A stretch of DNA of 64,000 nucleotides. Origin: Pirellulimonas nuda (GTDB lineage Bacteria; Planctomycetota; Planctomycetia; Pirellulales; Lacipirellulaceae). Below, piece by piece: positions 1 through 8,997 of the stretch. Below the pieces are notes generated by a model, which did no database searches, was not told the origin of the DNA, and saw nothing but the letters and a program-made list of their open reading frames with translations. The position numbers were made by a program, and so were the translations under genes. The stretch spans positions 1,240,001 through 1,304,000 of the forward strand of contig NZ_CP036291.1 in assembly GCF_007750855.1 (NCBI RefSeq), read 5' to 3'. Within the stretch, counting starts at the first letter, position 1; the number at the start of each line of letters is the position of its first letter.

Positions 1-918
1 GCCGGCTTCGACGAGGCGCCCTCGGCGATTTCGTGCGTTGTGATCGGCGGCGCCGACATCGGCGCTGCGCTGGCCGCAGACGAGCGGCTGCCGTTGATCT
101 CGGCGACCGGCTCGGTCGCCATGGGCCGCAAGGTAGCCGTGACGGTCGGCGAGCGGCTGGGGCGTTCGCTGCTGGAACTCGGCGGCAACAACGCGATGAT
201 CGTCACCCCCTCGGCCGACCTCGAGATGGCCATCCGGGCGATCGTTTTCTCGGCGGTCGGGACCTGCGGGCAGCGTTGCACGTCGCTGAGGCGGCTGTTC
301 GTGCACCGCAGCATCGCGGACAAGCTGGTCGGGCGGTTGGAGCAGGCCTACGCGTCGCTGTCGATTGGCGACCCCCGCACGCCGGGGGTGCTGGTGGGGC
401 CGCTGGTGAACGAGCCGGCTTACGAGCGGATGCAGGCGAGCCTGCGTGCAGCGGTCGCTCAAGGGGGAAAGGTAGTGTGCGGCGGCGAACGCCTGACCGC
501 CGGGGCGCCTAGCGGCGTGTACGTGCAGCCGGCGATCGTGCGCATGCCGGAACAGACGCCGATCTTGCAAGAAGAGACCTTCGCCCCGCTGCTGTACGTG
601 GTTGAGTACGACGAGCTGGAAGAAGCGATCGAGCTGCAGAACGACGTGCCCCAGGGGCTATCGTCGGCCATCTTTACCAGCGACGTCCGCGAGGCGGGCC
701 GGTTCACCGGGCCGGCGGGCTCCGACTGCGGCATCTCGAATGTCAACATCGGCACCTCGGGCGCCGAGATCGGCGGCGCGTTCGGCGGCGAGAAGGACAC
801 CGGCGGGGGCCGGGAGTCGGGCTCCGACTCGTGGAAGCAGTACATGCGGCGCGCCACCACCACGATCAACTATGGCTCGACGCTGCCGCTGGCGCAAGGG
901 ATCAAGTTCGGAGAGTGA
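1..918 (+). CDS. ALDH7-type aldehyde dehydrogenase, 5' truncated
   Basis: This is the C-terminal 305 codons of an NAD(P)-dependent aldehyde dehydrogenase; the reading frame is open from base 1, so roughly 200 residues lie upstream of the window. The ALDH landmarks are visible: the cofactor-side segment [11 protein letters not shown], the LELGGNN segment with the general-base Glu, and GQRCTS with the nucleophilic Cys at codon 93. The ending ([20 protein letters not shown], then YG and LPLAQGIKF) is typical of the ALDH7 subfamily, that is alpha-aminoadipic semialdehyde or piperideine-6-carboxylate dehydrogenase of lysine breakdown. The substrate is inferred from the family. It is convergent with the next gene, with 26 bases between the stops. 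Confidence 0.85.
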   Translation, partial: AGFDEAPSAISCVVIGGADIGAALAADERLPLISATGSVAMGRKVAVTVGERLGRSLLELGGNNAMIVTPSADLEMAIRAIVFSAVGTCGQRCTSLRRLFVHRSIADKLVGRLEQAYASLSIGDPRTPGVLVGPLVNEPAYERMQASLRAAVAQGGKVVCGGERLTAGAPSGVYVQPAIVRMPEQTPILQEETFAPLLYVVEYDELEEAIELQNDVPQGLSSAIFTSDVREAGRFTGPAGSDCGISNVNIGTSGAEIGGAFGGEKDTGGGRESGSDSWKQYMRRATTTINYGSTLPLAQGIKFGE

Positions 919-944
919 GGCCGCTACTCGGCCCGGGTTGGGGT

Positions 945-1697
945 TCAAGACCTCCGCGGACTGGTCCGCACGCTGCTCAACCCCCCGTCGACCGAGAAGA
1001 CCTGCCCGGTGATCCAGTTGTTGCTGGGATCCAGCAGCCAGACGACCAGCGACGCCACGTCAGCCGGTTCACCCAACCGGCCGAGCGCGTGAAGGTCTTC
1101 CGAGGCCTTGGCCGCGGTGTCGCGGGACCAGATCTGCTCGGTCATCGGCGTCTTCACCAAGCCGGGCGCTACCGCGTTCACCCGGATATTGCTGCTGGCG
1201 TACGTTGCAGCGGCCGAGAGTGTTAGGCCCGCGACGCCCGCTTTTGCCGCGGCGATCGCCTCGTGATTGGGCAGCCCTAGCCGAGCTGCCGCCGAGGAGA
1301 AGAGCACCACGGACCCGCCCGTTTTGCGCATCGTCTTGGCCGCTGCGCGGACAGCCGCGAACGCCGTGGTGAGGTTGGTCGACAGCGTTTGCTCCCACTC
1401 TTCCGCAGAGGTCAGGTGAGCCGGTTTGAGCAGAAGCGATCCTGCGCAGTTGATGATTCCGTCGAGTCGGCCGAACCTTTCGGCCGCGCCCGATGCACAG
1501 GCCTCTACGGCGTCCAGGTTGGTGGAGTCCAGTTGTTCGGATTCGCAGGAGATCGACCGGGCAAGCGCTTCTAGGGGCGCCACCGATCGCCCGGCCAGGA
1601 GAATCTGCGCGCCGGCGGTCGTCAGCCGCTTGGCGACCTCTGAGCCGATGCCGCCGGCGCCCCCGATGATCAAGTAGGCCGCGTTGTCAAATGCCAT
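945..1697 (-). CDS. SDR-family oxidoreductase lacking the catalytic Tyr
   Basis: A 250-residue Rossmann-fold short-chain dehydrogenase/reductase. Seen: cofactor motif GGAGGIG at residues 12-18, NCAG at 83-86, Asn108, SS at 134-135 and Lys152 in AAAKAG. In classical SDRs a Tyr lies four residues before this Lys (YxxxK); here that position is Ile148 (IAAAK), so the usual catalytic tetrad is incomplete. The start ATG at 1697 follows a GGAGCGGAG sequence; an in-frame ATG at 1721 also exists. The start overlaps the stop of the upstream FAD oxidoreductase by 11 nt, so the two are probably co-translated. Substrate unknown. Confidence 0.85.
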   Translation of the reverse strand: MAFDNAAYLIIGGAGGIGSEVAKRLTTAGAQILLAGRSVAPLEALARSISCESEQLDSTNLDAVEACASGAAERFGRLDGIINCAGSLLLKPAHLTSAEEWEQTLSTNLTTAFAAVRAAAKTMRKTGGSVVLFSSAAARLGLPNHEAIAAAKAGVAGLTLSAAATYASSNIRVNAVAPGLVKTPMTEQIWSRDTAAKASEDLHALGRLGEPADVASLVVWLLDPSNNWITGQVFSVDGGLSSVRTSPRRS

Positions 1698-2712
1698 CTC
1701 CGCTCCCGAGGCTCGTCCCATCGAACTGTTCCAACAACTGATGCGCCGCGGCGATCCCCGACAGGAACGCCCCTTCTACCCGGGGCCCGCCGCACCAATC
1801 GCCGCAGGCGACCAGCGAGCCTTCCGCCGATTCAAGCACACGCGAAGGGAGCGCCGGATCGGGCAGGGCGTACCGCCAGCGGTGAGCGGTCCAAGACCCG
1901 ATCGCCGAGGCCGGCAGGTCCATCCTCTCCAAGAACTCCGAAACCAGCACGTTGCCCGCCTGCTCCTGCGATTCATCCACATGTTCGTCGGACCAAACGC
2001 CGAGGGCGTGCAGCACCCAGCTCTCCATGGCGGGCCTGCCGGGCTTTGAGTTGTCTCGCGCCGCCCAGGCCAGCGGCCCGCCATTAATGAACAGCCCGTC
2101 AAATTCGATCGGCAGCAGATCGGGGCAGGCCGCCATTACCGCCCAGCAGGACCGCATCTTGGCGCGGCGAGCGCTTTCGGCCATCTCGGGCGCCGAGGTC
2201 TCGAGCAGCAGGGCGGCTTGCGGCGCCGGCACTGCGATGACCACGGCATCGAACTCGCCCCGATCGTCGCCGAGGTCGTCCCGAAGCGTCCACTGCATCT
2301 CGCGACGAGAGATTGATGCGATCCGTACGCCAAACGCAACCCCAAGCCGCTCCCTCATCAGCTTGCACACCGCGTTCATGCTGGGGACCCCCACATAGCG
2401 AGGCTTCGGCGCGGAAGCGGCCGCGGCGGCCAGCCCCTGGCCTGGGGCGATCGACCCGATTATCCCCTCCCACGTCTCGACAACTCCGGCCCGCTCCCAC
2501 GCAGAGACCGCCCGAGCAAACGTCTCGTCTTCGACCGTGAAATACTGGGCGCCGTGATCGAACTGGCGACCGTCGGCCGCTCGGCGGGTGCTCATCCTCC
2601 CACCCGGTCCCCGCCCTTTGTCTAAGACGCACACCGAGTGTCCCGCATCAGCCAACGCAGCGGCCGCGGTCAACCCAGACAACCCTGCTCCGATCACGCC
2701 AATTCTTGCCAT
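1687..2712 (-). CDS. Renalase-like FAD/NAD(P)-dependent oxidoreductase
   Basis: A 341-residue flavoprotein of the amine-oxidase fold, COG3380-like. The N-terminus carries the ADP-binding GAGLSG motif (residues 8-13) followed by GRGPGGRMSTRR, which is characteristic of this group. The C-terminal part ends in a second FAD-contact region (CGDWCGGPRVEGAFLSG). Members of this family are often encoded near photolyases; no photolyase lies in the visible neighbourhood. It overlaps the SDR gene downstream and is divergent from the PfkB kinase. The reaction cannot be assigned from sequence. Confidence 0.8.
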   Translation of the reverse strand: MARIGVIGAGLSGLTAAAALADAGHSVCVLDKGRGPGGRMSTRRAADGRQFDHGAQYFTVEDETFARAVSAWERAGVVETWEGIIGSIAPGQGLAAAAASAPKPRYVGVPSMNAVCKLMRERLGVAFGVRIASISRREMQWTLRDDLGDDRGEFDAVVIAVPAPQAALLLETSAPEMAESARRAKMRSCWAVMAACPDLLPIEFDGLFINGGPLAWAARDNSKPGRPAMESWVLHALGVWSDEHVDESQEQAGNVLVSEFLERMDLPASAIGSWTAHRWRYALPDPALPSRVLESAEGSLVACGDWCGGPRVEGAFLSGIAAAHQLLEQFDGTSLGSGDGI

Positions 2713-2866
2713 GGCTGTTTCCTTCTCCTAGCGACGCGGGCGCCCACACTATACCCGCCGCAGCGAAAACGCCACGTCGGAACACCTCGGTCCCGCGGAA
2801 CCGGCTGTGTACCATCCGGGGCCTATCGGTTAAACCGAAGGGGCACGCGCCGTCGGAAACCGGAGA

Positions 2867-3826
2867 ATGAAATTGGACGCTGACAACGAAAAACGCCCCC
2901 CCTCGGCCCCCACGCGGCTGCTGGTGGTTGGGCTGGGAGAGTCGCTGTTCGACTGCTTTCCGGACGGAGAGCGGCTAGGAGGCGCCCCGCTCAATGGGGC
3001 GGTTCATGCGCACGCGTTGCTTTCGCGGCTCGTGGGTGGAGCGATGGTCGCCACACGCGTCGGCCGCGACCGGCGGGGGGACGAAGTCCGAAGCATGCTC
3101 GCCAGCCGCGGCATTGATACGGCGTGCGTGCAGTCAGACCCAGACCGTCCGACCGGAACGGTCCGCGTGACGTTGGACGGCGATGGCCACGCGAGCTACG
3201 TATTCACGTCAGACGTTGCTTGGGACGCGCTCGCCATGGAGGGCGCCTGGCGGTCGCTGGCCGAGTCTTGCAACGCGGTTTGTTTCGGCACACTCGCCCA
3301 ACGCAGCGAGCCGAGCCGGCGTGCGATCGGCCAGTTTCTTTCCGCGTGCAGCGGCGCGCTGCGGGTGTTCGACGTGAACCTGCGGCAGGACTTCTATTCC
3401 GAGACGGTCCTCCGCGACAGCCTTGTCGCCTGCACGGCCTGCAAGATGAACGAGGAAGAACTGGGGGTCGTATGCGAGTTGCTGGGGATTGCCGGGGACG
3501 CTGCGGACGACGACGAGCGAGCCGAGAACGTGCGCAGCGCCTTCGAACTTGCGTGGCTGGCGGTCACGCGGGGCGAGCGTGGCGTGGCGCTCTACCGCCC
3601 CGACGGGAAGCACGAGGGGACCCCGGTCCCGCTGAACCCGCTGCCCGGTGCCGATACGGTGGGTGCCGGCGACGCGTGTTGCGCGGGATTGATCGTCGGC
3701 AGCCTGCTCGGATGGCCCGCCGCACGCGTCGTGGCGCTAGCGAACCGGCTCGGCTCTGAGGTGGCGTCGCGCCCCGGCGCCACGCCGGAACTCCCCGAAG
3801 AAGTGCTGGCCCTGGTCGACGGCTAG
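2867..3826 (+). CDS. PfkB-family carbohydrate kinase (fructokinase-like)
   Basis: A 319-residue ribokinase-fold sugar kinase. The N-terminal half has the substrate-binding pattern GESLFDCFPDGERLGGAPLN, where the GGAP segment matches fructokinase-type PfkB proteins, and the C-terminal half has the signature DTVGAGDA near residues 263-270 with the catalytic Asp and anion hole. It presumably phosphorylates a hexose such as fructose with ATP; substrate is inferred. GGAG lies only three bases before the ATG, so the start is moderately certain. Its TAG shares four bases with the stop of the convergent ABC ATPase gene. Confidence 0.85.
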   Translation: MKLDADNEKRPPSAPTRLLVVGLGESLFDCFPDGERLGGAPLNGAVHAHALLSRLVGGAMVATRVGRDRRGDEVRSMLASRGIDTACVQSDPDRPTGTVRVTLDGDGHASYVFTSDVAWDALAMEGAWRSLAESCNAVCFGTLAQRSEPSRRAIGQFLSACSGALRVFDVNLRQDFYSETVLRDSLVACTACKMNEEELGVVCELLGIAGDAADDDERAENVRSAFELAWLAVTRGERGVALYRPDGKHEGTPVPLNPLPGADTVGAGDACCAGLIVGSLLGWPAARVVALANRLGSEVASRPGATPELPEEVLALVDG

Positions 3827-4620
3827 CCCCAGATCGGCCAGAGCCGGCCGCCCGAACGCTCGATCCGCTTGATCGGCGTCGCGTAGACGCGGCCGAGCAG
3901 TTCCGGTGTTAGCACGTCGGCGGTCGGTCCCGCTGCGGCGACCCGACCCTCGGCCATGACGAGCGTGTTCTCGAATCCGGGGGTGATCTCTTCGACGTGG
4001 TGGGTCACCAACAAAACGGCAGGCGTTTGCGGCGACGCGATGAGCGACCGCAGCCACGCTAAGAACCGCTCACGCGCGCCGGGGTCCATGCCGGCGCACG
4101 GCTCATCGAGCACCAGCAGCCAGGGGTCGGCCATCCGCGCACGGGCCACAAGAACTTGTTGGCGTTCCCCCTGTGAGAGCACGCCCAGCGGCTTCTCTTC
4201 CAGCCCTTGGCATCCCATTGCCCGCATCAACGCACGCGCGGCCTCAAAGTCGCCGGCCGTCGGCCTCCGCTGGCCCACGCCACGTAGGCCCAGTTGGCCT
4301 ATCCGCCCCGAGGTGACTGTCTCCACTGCCTTCTCTGCGGGCCTAAGCTGACTGAACAGGGTCGAGGCGACCCAACCGGTGCGGGAGCGGAACTCTGCCA
4401 GGTCGATCAGCTCCCGGCCCTGCCGCAGCACCGTGCCGGAGGTGTGCCACTGGTAGCCGCACGCCACGCGCAGCAGCGTGGTCTTGCCAGAGCCGTTGGG
4501 CCCGAGCACCGCCCAGTGCTGGCCGGGGGTGAGCGACCAATGGATGTCTTGCAGGATGAGCGCGTCGTCCTGCTGGTAGCCGGCGCCGCGGAGTTCGAAG
4601 ATGGGAACGTCGTCAATCAC
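3823..4620 (-). CDS. ABC transporter ATP-binding protein
   Basis: A single-domain 265-residue ABC ATPase with Walker A GPNGSGKT (residues 40-47), signature LSQGERQQ and Walker B LLVLDEP followed by the D-loop. It resembles stand-alone ModF/YlmA-type ATPases; no permease is adjacent, so the partner and cargo are unknown. The start is GTG at 4620, overlapping the TGA of the PIN-domain toxin gene by four bases (GTGA), which implies translational coupling to the toxin-antitoxin pair upstream. Its stop overlaps that of the convergent PfkB gene. Confidence 0.87.
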   Translation of the reverse strand: MIDDVPIFELRGAGYQQDDALILQDIHWSLTPGQHWAVLGPNGSGKTTLLRVACGYQWHTSGTVLRQGRELIDLAEFRSRTGWVASTLFSQLRPAEKAVETVTSGRIGQLGLRGVGQRRPTAGDFEAARALMRAMGCQGLEEKPLGVLSQGERQQVLVARARMADPWLLVLDEPCAGMDPGARERFLAWLRSLIASPQTPAVLLVTHHVEEITPGFENTLVMAEGRVAAAGPTADVLTPELLGRVYATPIKRIERSGGRLWPIWG

Positions 4621-5000
4621 CAGCCGACTCGTGTGATGCCGGCTACGTGGTCAAAATGAGCGTCACGGCTGGCGATCGGCATAGCGTGCTGACGGGCCAA
4701 GGCCGCAATCCAGAGGTCGTTCAGCGGGATAGGGGTTCCCCGGAGCTTGAGCTCGTGGCGGATCTCTGCGTAGTGCCAAGCAGTCTCCGTAGTGACCGCC
4801 AGGATCGTGGCGGCGTCGAGGAAGTCGGCAAGAGCGGCGAAGAGCCGCAACTTGTATCGCGAGCCGAAGAGTCCAAAAACGTACTCGCCGATCACGATCG
4901 TAGGGACAGAATGTTGGTCGTCCAATCCCAACGTGTCCTCAAGCGACTCTTCACCATCAAGCAAAGCGCTGATGCAGTTCGTATCGAGGATCACTTCCAA
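4617..5000 (-). CDS. PIN-domain toxin, VapC-like ribonuclease
   Basis: A 127-residue PIN-domain protein. The four expected acidic metal ligands are present: Asp6 in ILDTN, Glu39 in IGEY, Asp95 in NDLWIA and Asp113 in SRDAHFD. VapC proteins of this family cleave RNA and are held inactive by a partner antitoxin, here the ribbon-helix-helix gene directly upstream. The annotated start is TTG at 5000. A GTG at 4994, which overlaps the antitoxin stop as GTGA, is an equally good start and would begin VILDTN. It overlaps the downstream ABC ATPase by four bases. Confidence 0.8.
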   Translation of the reverse strand: MEVILDTNCISALLDGEESLEDTLGLDDQHSVPTIVIGEYVFGLFGSRYKLRLFAALADFLDAATILAVTTETAWHYAEIRHELKLRGTPIPLNDLWIAALARQHAMPIASRDAHFDHVAGITRVGW

Positions 5001-5350
5001 TCCTCGGGGTCGATCTTGGAAAATTCTTCATCGACGATCTGCTGCAACTCCGTGAGCGCCTCATGGTCTCCAGTGCCGAAAACGTCCCTAAGGGTCTTGG
5101 GGCCGTTCGGATCCCGGCGTCGCTGCTCAACCATTGCGGCGAATTCTGCCGCACTCCGCGGGAACCCGTCAGCGGGCGCATCAAGCGTCTCATGCGGAAC
5201 TTCGGCCTCGCTTTCAGGCCGGGGCGCCAAAGTAGCGACATGTTCGCGCGCCTTGGAGACTATATACGCCTCGACCGACTGCCCCGCCGCGGCGCTCGCG
5301 GCAGCGATTTGCGGGTAGAGGTCGTCCGGGATATCGATGGTCGTCTTCAT
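4991..5350 (-). CDS. VapB-like ribbon-helix-helix antitoxin
   Basis: A 119-residue protein beginning MKTTIDIPDDLYPQI, a typical MetJ/Arc ribbon-helix-helix DNA-binding start (beta strand then two helices to about residue 40). The acidic C-terminal half (DEEFSKIDPEDW) is the part expected to wrap the PIN toxin. Start ATG at 5350 was chosen because the RHH fold begins exactly there; longer readings upstream run across the ClC gene on the same strand in another frame and are not credible. It lies 47 bases after the ClC stop and overlaps the toxin gene. It probably autoregulates the pair. Confidence 0.78.
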   Translation of the reverse strand: MKTTIDIPDDLYPQIAAASAAAGQSVEAYIVSKAREHVATLAPRPESEAEVPHETLDAPADGFPRSAAEFAAMVEQRRRDPNGPKTLRDVFGTGDHEALTELQQIVDEEFSKIDPEDWK

Positions 5351-5397
5351 GCCCCAAGTATACCCCGCAACACCGGGCGCCCCAAATGCACAAATGG

Positions 5398-7422
5398 CTA
5401 ATGCAGCGACAGCATCTCTTGCCGGTACCGCTTGATCACGTCGGCCCGCAGCAGCAGCCCCACCAGCCGGCGGCTCTCGCCCTTGCCCACTTCGACCGGC
5501 AGCGTCTCGACGTCGCGGGCGCCGAAGTCGCGCATTGCTTCGATCAGGTTCTCCGACGGGAAGACAGACAGCGGCGCCTTGAGGGCGATGTCCATCGCGT
5601 TGATGAGCGTGGGCGAGATGTCGCTGTCGAGCACACGGTGCAGGTCTTCGGCGCGGATGATGCCAATGAGTTTGCCGTCGTCCCCCATCACCGGCAGGCT
5701 TTCGATCTCCGGGTTCTGGCGGGCCACCTTGATGATGGCCAGCGCGTCGTCCTCGGGCTTGAGCGTGGGGAAGTTGCGGATCATCACGTCGCGGACCATC
5801 ACGTGGTCCAGCGCGTGCAGGTCGTGCCCGCGGGATATGTTCTCGCCCCGCCGGCTCAGCTTCTTGTAGTAGATGCCCTCGGGCTCGAAGTAACGCGCCA
5901 CCAGGCTCGCCAGGCCGGCCGCGGCCATCACCGGCAGGATCACTTGGTAGTTGCCGGTCATCTCGTAGACGATCAGGATGGCCGACATCACGCCCTGCGT
6001 GGCCCCGGCCACCACGGCGCCCATGCCGACGATGGCGTACACGCCGGGAGAGTGGCTGTACTCTGGCAGCAGCAGGTTCATCACCACGCCGAACGACGCG
6101 CCGAGCGTCGCGCCCAGGAACAGCGACGGCGCAAACACGCCGCCGGAGCCCCCGGCGGCGAGCGTCAGGCTGGTGAGGATCGGCTTCAGGAACACCAGGG
6201 GCACAAGCCATACCAGTTCCCAGAGCAAGCGGTCTCGCCGGAAGACGACCGTCTTGCTCAGCTCGTGGTCGCCCCGGATCTGATCCGCCAGCGTCTCCAG
6301 GTCCTTGGCCCGGCGGGCGCCGGCGTCCAGCAGGTCGGCGAAGTTGTTCAGCCGCAGCCGCTGGGGGTCGTCTGGGCGCTCCAGGTGCAGCGCGTGGTCG
6401 ACCACGCCGTAGCCAACGCCCATCGGCGGGGGGAGCGGCGCCTCCTTGCCCTCGAGTTGCATCGCTTCTTGTTCGGCGGAGAGCTCCGGCGGCCAGATCG
6501 GGTAGACCGCCCCGATCGTGCCGATCAGCAGCCCGATGACCACGGCGCGGACGATCCAGTTCGGCAGCAGCCGCTGCGTCAGGTCTTCGGTCCCGTACAG
6601 CGTCTTGATGAACCCGGCCGCCGCTAAGCCCGCCAGCAGCCCCAGCACCAGGTAGCTGGGTAGCTGGGTCCAGGCGCCCCCGAAGTCGTAGCCGCTAAGC
6701 TGCGCAAACGCCGGCTCGAAGCGGTGCTCGCCCACGTGCTGCTGCACCACGTCGGCCGTCACGCTGGCCAGCACGATGGGGGTGAGCGACTCGACCGCGA
6801 AACTCCCCAGGATGATCTCGCTGGAAAAGATCACCCCCGCCAACGGGGCGTTGAACGTGGCGCTAATGCCCGCCGCGGCCCCGGCGGCGACCAACACGCG
6901 GATATTCCGCGCCGAGAGCCGGAACAACTGCCCGGCGGCGCTCCCCAGGGCGCTGCCGATCTGCACGATCGGCCCCTCGCGGCCCACGGAGCCTCCGGAG
7001 CCGATGGTGATGCCGCTGGCGATGATCTTCACCACCGCCACGCGGGGGCGGATCATGCCGTCGTTGCGGGCGACCGCCCGGATGACCTCCGGAACGCCGT
7101 GGCTTTGCGCCTCGGGGGCGAACGTGCGCGTCAGCCACGCGACGAACAGGATGCCGATCGCCGGGCTAACCACGATCGCCAAACTCCACCACGGGCTCCC
7201 CCCCAGCCGGAGGAGGTTGGCGCCCCCGAACATAAAGCTGGTGACGAAATCGATAATGTGCGTAAACAGCACGGCGCCGAAGCCGGCAAGGATCCCCACC
7301 ACGCCTGCAAGGATAATCGTGAGCGTCCCCCCGGGGATGGCCCCGCGGCGGACGACGGACGAGAGCCAACCAGAAAGCCGGGAGGGGAGGGGGGCTCGGT
7401 CGGCGTTGGGGGTCGCGGACAT
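5398..7422 (-). CDS. ClC-family chloride channel/antiporter with CBS pair
   Basis: A 674-residue membrane protein of the ClC family. Selectivity-filter segments are visible: SHGVPE (residues 107-112), GSGGSVGREGP (141-151) with gating Glu149, and GGSGGVFAPSL. Glu202 in FSSEIIL aligns with the internal proton glutamate of bacterial ClC exchangers, so H+/Cl- antiport is more likely than a passive channel. A C-terminal tandem CBS pair (from DVMIRNFPTLKPEDDA to VGLLLRADVIKRY) should bind adenine nucleotides and gate activity. An unusually polar loop sits mid-protein between the two halves. It is divergent from serC; I saw no fluoride riboswitch upstream. Confidence 0.92.
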   Translation of the reverse strand: MSATPNADRAPLPSRLSGWLSSVVRRGAIPGGTLTIILAGVVGILAGFGAVLFTHIIDFVTSFMFGGANLLRLGGSPWWSLAIVVSPAIGILFVAWLTRTFAPEAQSHGVPEVIRAVARNDGMIRPRVAVVKIIASGITIGSGGSVGREGPIVQIGSALGSAAGQLFRLSARNIRVLVAAGAAAGISATFNAPLAGVIFSSEIILGSFAVESLTPIVLASVTADVVQQHVGEHRFEPAFAQLSGYDFGGAWTQLPSYLVLGLLAGLAAAGFIKTLYGTEDLTQRLLPNWIVRAVVIGLLIGTIGAVYPIWPPELSAEQEAMQLEGKEAPLPPPMGVGYGVVDHALHLERPDDPQRLRLNNFADLLDAGARRAKDLETLADQIRGDHELSKTVVFRRDRLLWELVWLVPLVFLKPILTSLTLAAGGSGGVFAPSLFLGATLGASFGVVMNLLLPEYSHSPGVYAIVGMGAVVAGATQGVMSAILIVYEMTGNYQVILPVMAAAGLASLVARYFEPEGIYYKKLSRRGENISRGHDLHALDHVMVRDVMIRNFPTLKPEDDALAIIKVARQNPEIESLPVMGDDGKLIGIIRAEDLHRVLDSDISPTLINAMDIALKAPLSVFPSENLIEAMRDFGARDVETLPVEVGKGESRRLVGLLLRADVIKRYRQEMLSLH

Positions 7423-7719
7423 ACAGACGGGGGTTGTCGGGTGACGCGTGGTTCGCGTTCGGTAGAGGCAGGCATCCGGTAAGGTAGGCCGCTTCGGCGA
7501 AACTCACTACCCGCCATTTTATTAGGGTAGGGCCGCGGCCTCGCCGGGGCAGGGGCCCCGGAGACGCTGGGCCCGTCTGCCGGCGGCGTGGCCCGCGGCA
7601 GCGAGAGGGGCCCACGCCTCGGACCGCTGACGAACATGCATGCGATTGGGTATCATCGCGTTTCCCAGGCGGGGGGAAGGCTCCCGCTGGCAATCGTGTT
7701 CTCCCAACGGGCCGCAGCG

Positions 7720-8811
7720 ATGAGTGAGCGTACGTTCAATTTTTCGGCGGGCCCCGCGGCGTTGCCGGTGCCGGTTCTCGAGAAGATCCGCGACGAAATG
7801 CTGGTGCTCCCCGGGGCGGGGGCGTCCATCCTGGAGATCTCGCACCGCAGCAAGCCGTTCGAGGCGATCATCGCCGCGGCCGAGGCGAACCTGCGTAGCC
7901 TGCTGTCGATCCCCGACGAGTACGCCGTGCTGTTCCTTCAGGGGGGCAGCCGCCTGCAGTTCTCGATGATCCCGATGAACCTGGCGCCCGGGGGCGCTTC
8001 GGCCGACTACTTGATCACCGGAACGTGGGGCAAGAGCGCGCTCGACGAGGCCAAGAAGATCGGTCCGGCGCGGGTGGCCTACTCGTCGGCCGAGTCGAAC
8101 TTCGATCGGCTGCCGACCCCCGACCAGCTCGACCTCGACCCCAATGCGGCCTACCTGCACTACACCTGCAACGAGACGATCCAGGGGGTGCAGTTCGCCA
8201 CGGAGCCCAAGACGGGAGACGTGCCGCTGGTGTGCGACGCGTCGAGCGACTTCTTGCACCGCCCGCTCACCATCGGGCACTACGGGCTGCTGTACGCCTG
8301 CGCGCAAAAGAACGCCGGCCCGGCCGGGGTGACCGTGGTCATCATCGACAAGAAGCTGCTGGAGCGTTCGGCCGACAACCTGCCCGGCTACCTGAACTAC
8401 AAGATCCACGCCGACAACGACTCGCTGTGGAACACCCCCCCGACGTTCGCGATCTACGTCCTCAAGCTGGTGACCGACTGGCTGAAGGACGACATCGGCG
8501 GGCTCGACAAGATGTACCAGCAGAACAAGACAAAAGCAGAGATGCTGTACGAGGTGCTCGACGCCTACCCGGCCTTCTACCAGGGCCACGCCCAGCCCGC
8601 CTGCCGGAGCCTGATGAACGTTACGTTCCGGCTCCCCAGCGACGACCTGACGGCGAAGTTCCTGGCCGAAGCCAAGGAGCACAACCTGGCCGACCTCAAG
8701 GGCCACCGCAGCGTCGGCGGCATCCGCGCCTCGATCTACAACGCCATGCCCGTTGAAGGGGTGGTGACGCTGCGGAACTTCATGGACAAGTTCGCAAACG
8801 CCAACGCCTAA
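7720..8811 (+). CDS. serC: Phosphoserine aminotransferase
   Basis: A 363-residue PLP enzyme converting 3-phosphohydroxypyruvate and glutamate to phosphoserine, step two of serine synthesis. Seen: the family N-terminus FNFSAGPAALP, LFLQGGSRLQF, and the PLP lysine in AQKNAGPAG (Lys197). An in-frame ATG far upstream exists, but the conserved N-terminus begins at 7720. It stands directly before serA, the preceding pathway enzyme. The 186-base spacer between them holds an inverted repeat, so co-transcription is uncertain. Confidence 0.95.
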   Translation: MSERTFNFSAGPAALPVPVLEKIRDEMLVLPGAGASILEISHRSKPFEAIIAAAEANLRSLLSIPDEYAVLFLQGGSRLQFSMIPMNLAPGGASADYLITGTWGKSALDEAKKIGPARVAYSSAESNFDRLPTPDQLDLDPNAAYLHYTCNETIQGVQFATEPKTGDVPLVCDASSDFLHRPLTIGHYGLLYACAQKNAGPAGVTVVIIDKKLLERSADNLPGYLNYKIHADNDSLWNTPPTFAIYVLKLVTDWLKDDIGGLDKMYQQNKTKAEMLYEVLDAYPAFYQGHAQPACRSLMNVTFRLPSDDLTAKFLAEAKEHNLADLKGHRSVGGIRASIYNAMPVEGVVTLRNFMDKFANANA

Positions 8812-8818
8812 AAAATTC

Positions 8819-8965
8819 GCCACAGAGCCACAGAGAGCACAGAGACGAACGTGGAGAATGAAAATGACCAATGACCAAGCCTCAATGACCAATGGACGGT
8901 CGCCATAGCGGTTTGGTCATTGGGCGTTCGTCTTCTGTGGTTTCTTCGTCCGTCTCTGTGGTTAA
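8819..8965. repeat. Inverted repeat of cacagag units (serC/serA spacer)
   Basis: Just after the serC stop, cacagag recurs three times on the plus strand at 8-9 base spacing, then caatgacca occurs three times. The complementary elements ttggtcattgg and tctctgtgg follow at about 8910-8965, so the spacer can fold into a two-part hairpin. Pairing is imperfect. It belongs to the same class as the repeats at 18825, 25074, 26536 and 30131. Confidence 0.75.
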
Positions 8966-8997
8966 CTCCCCCTAACACCTCAACCTTTCCCACTGCT

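Noticed and set aside
4991-6211. A 406-codon minus-strand frame ending at the antitoxin stop
   Set aside because: Its first ~285 codons run out of frame through the ClC gene on the same strand and have Arg/Pro-rich shadow composition. Only the part from ATG 5350 is a credible protein.
5386-7482. Long plus-strand frames opposite the ClC gene
   Set aside because: His/Gln/Arg-rich antisense readings; the ClC motifs on the other strand are decisive.
7423-7719. Fluoride riboswitch before the ClC gene
   Set aside because: I could not find the conserved core. The ClC keeps the gating Glu of Cl-/H+ exchangers, so there is no special reason to expect one.
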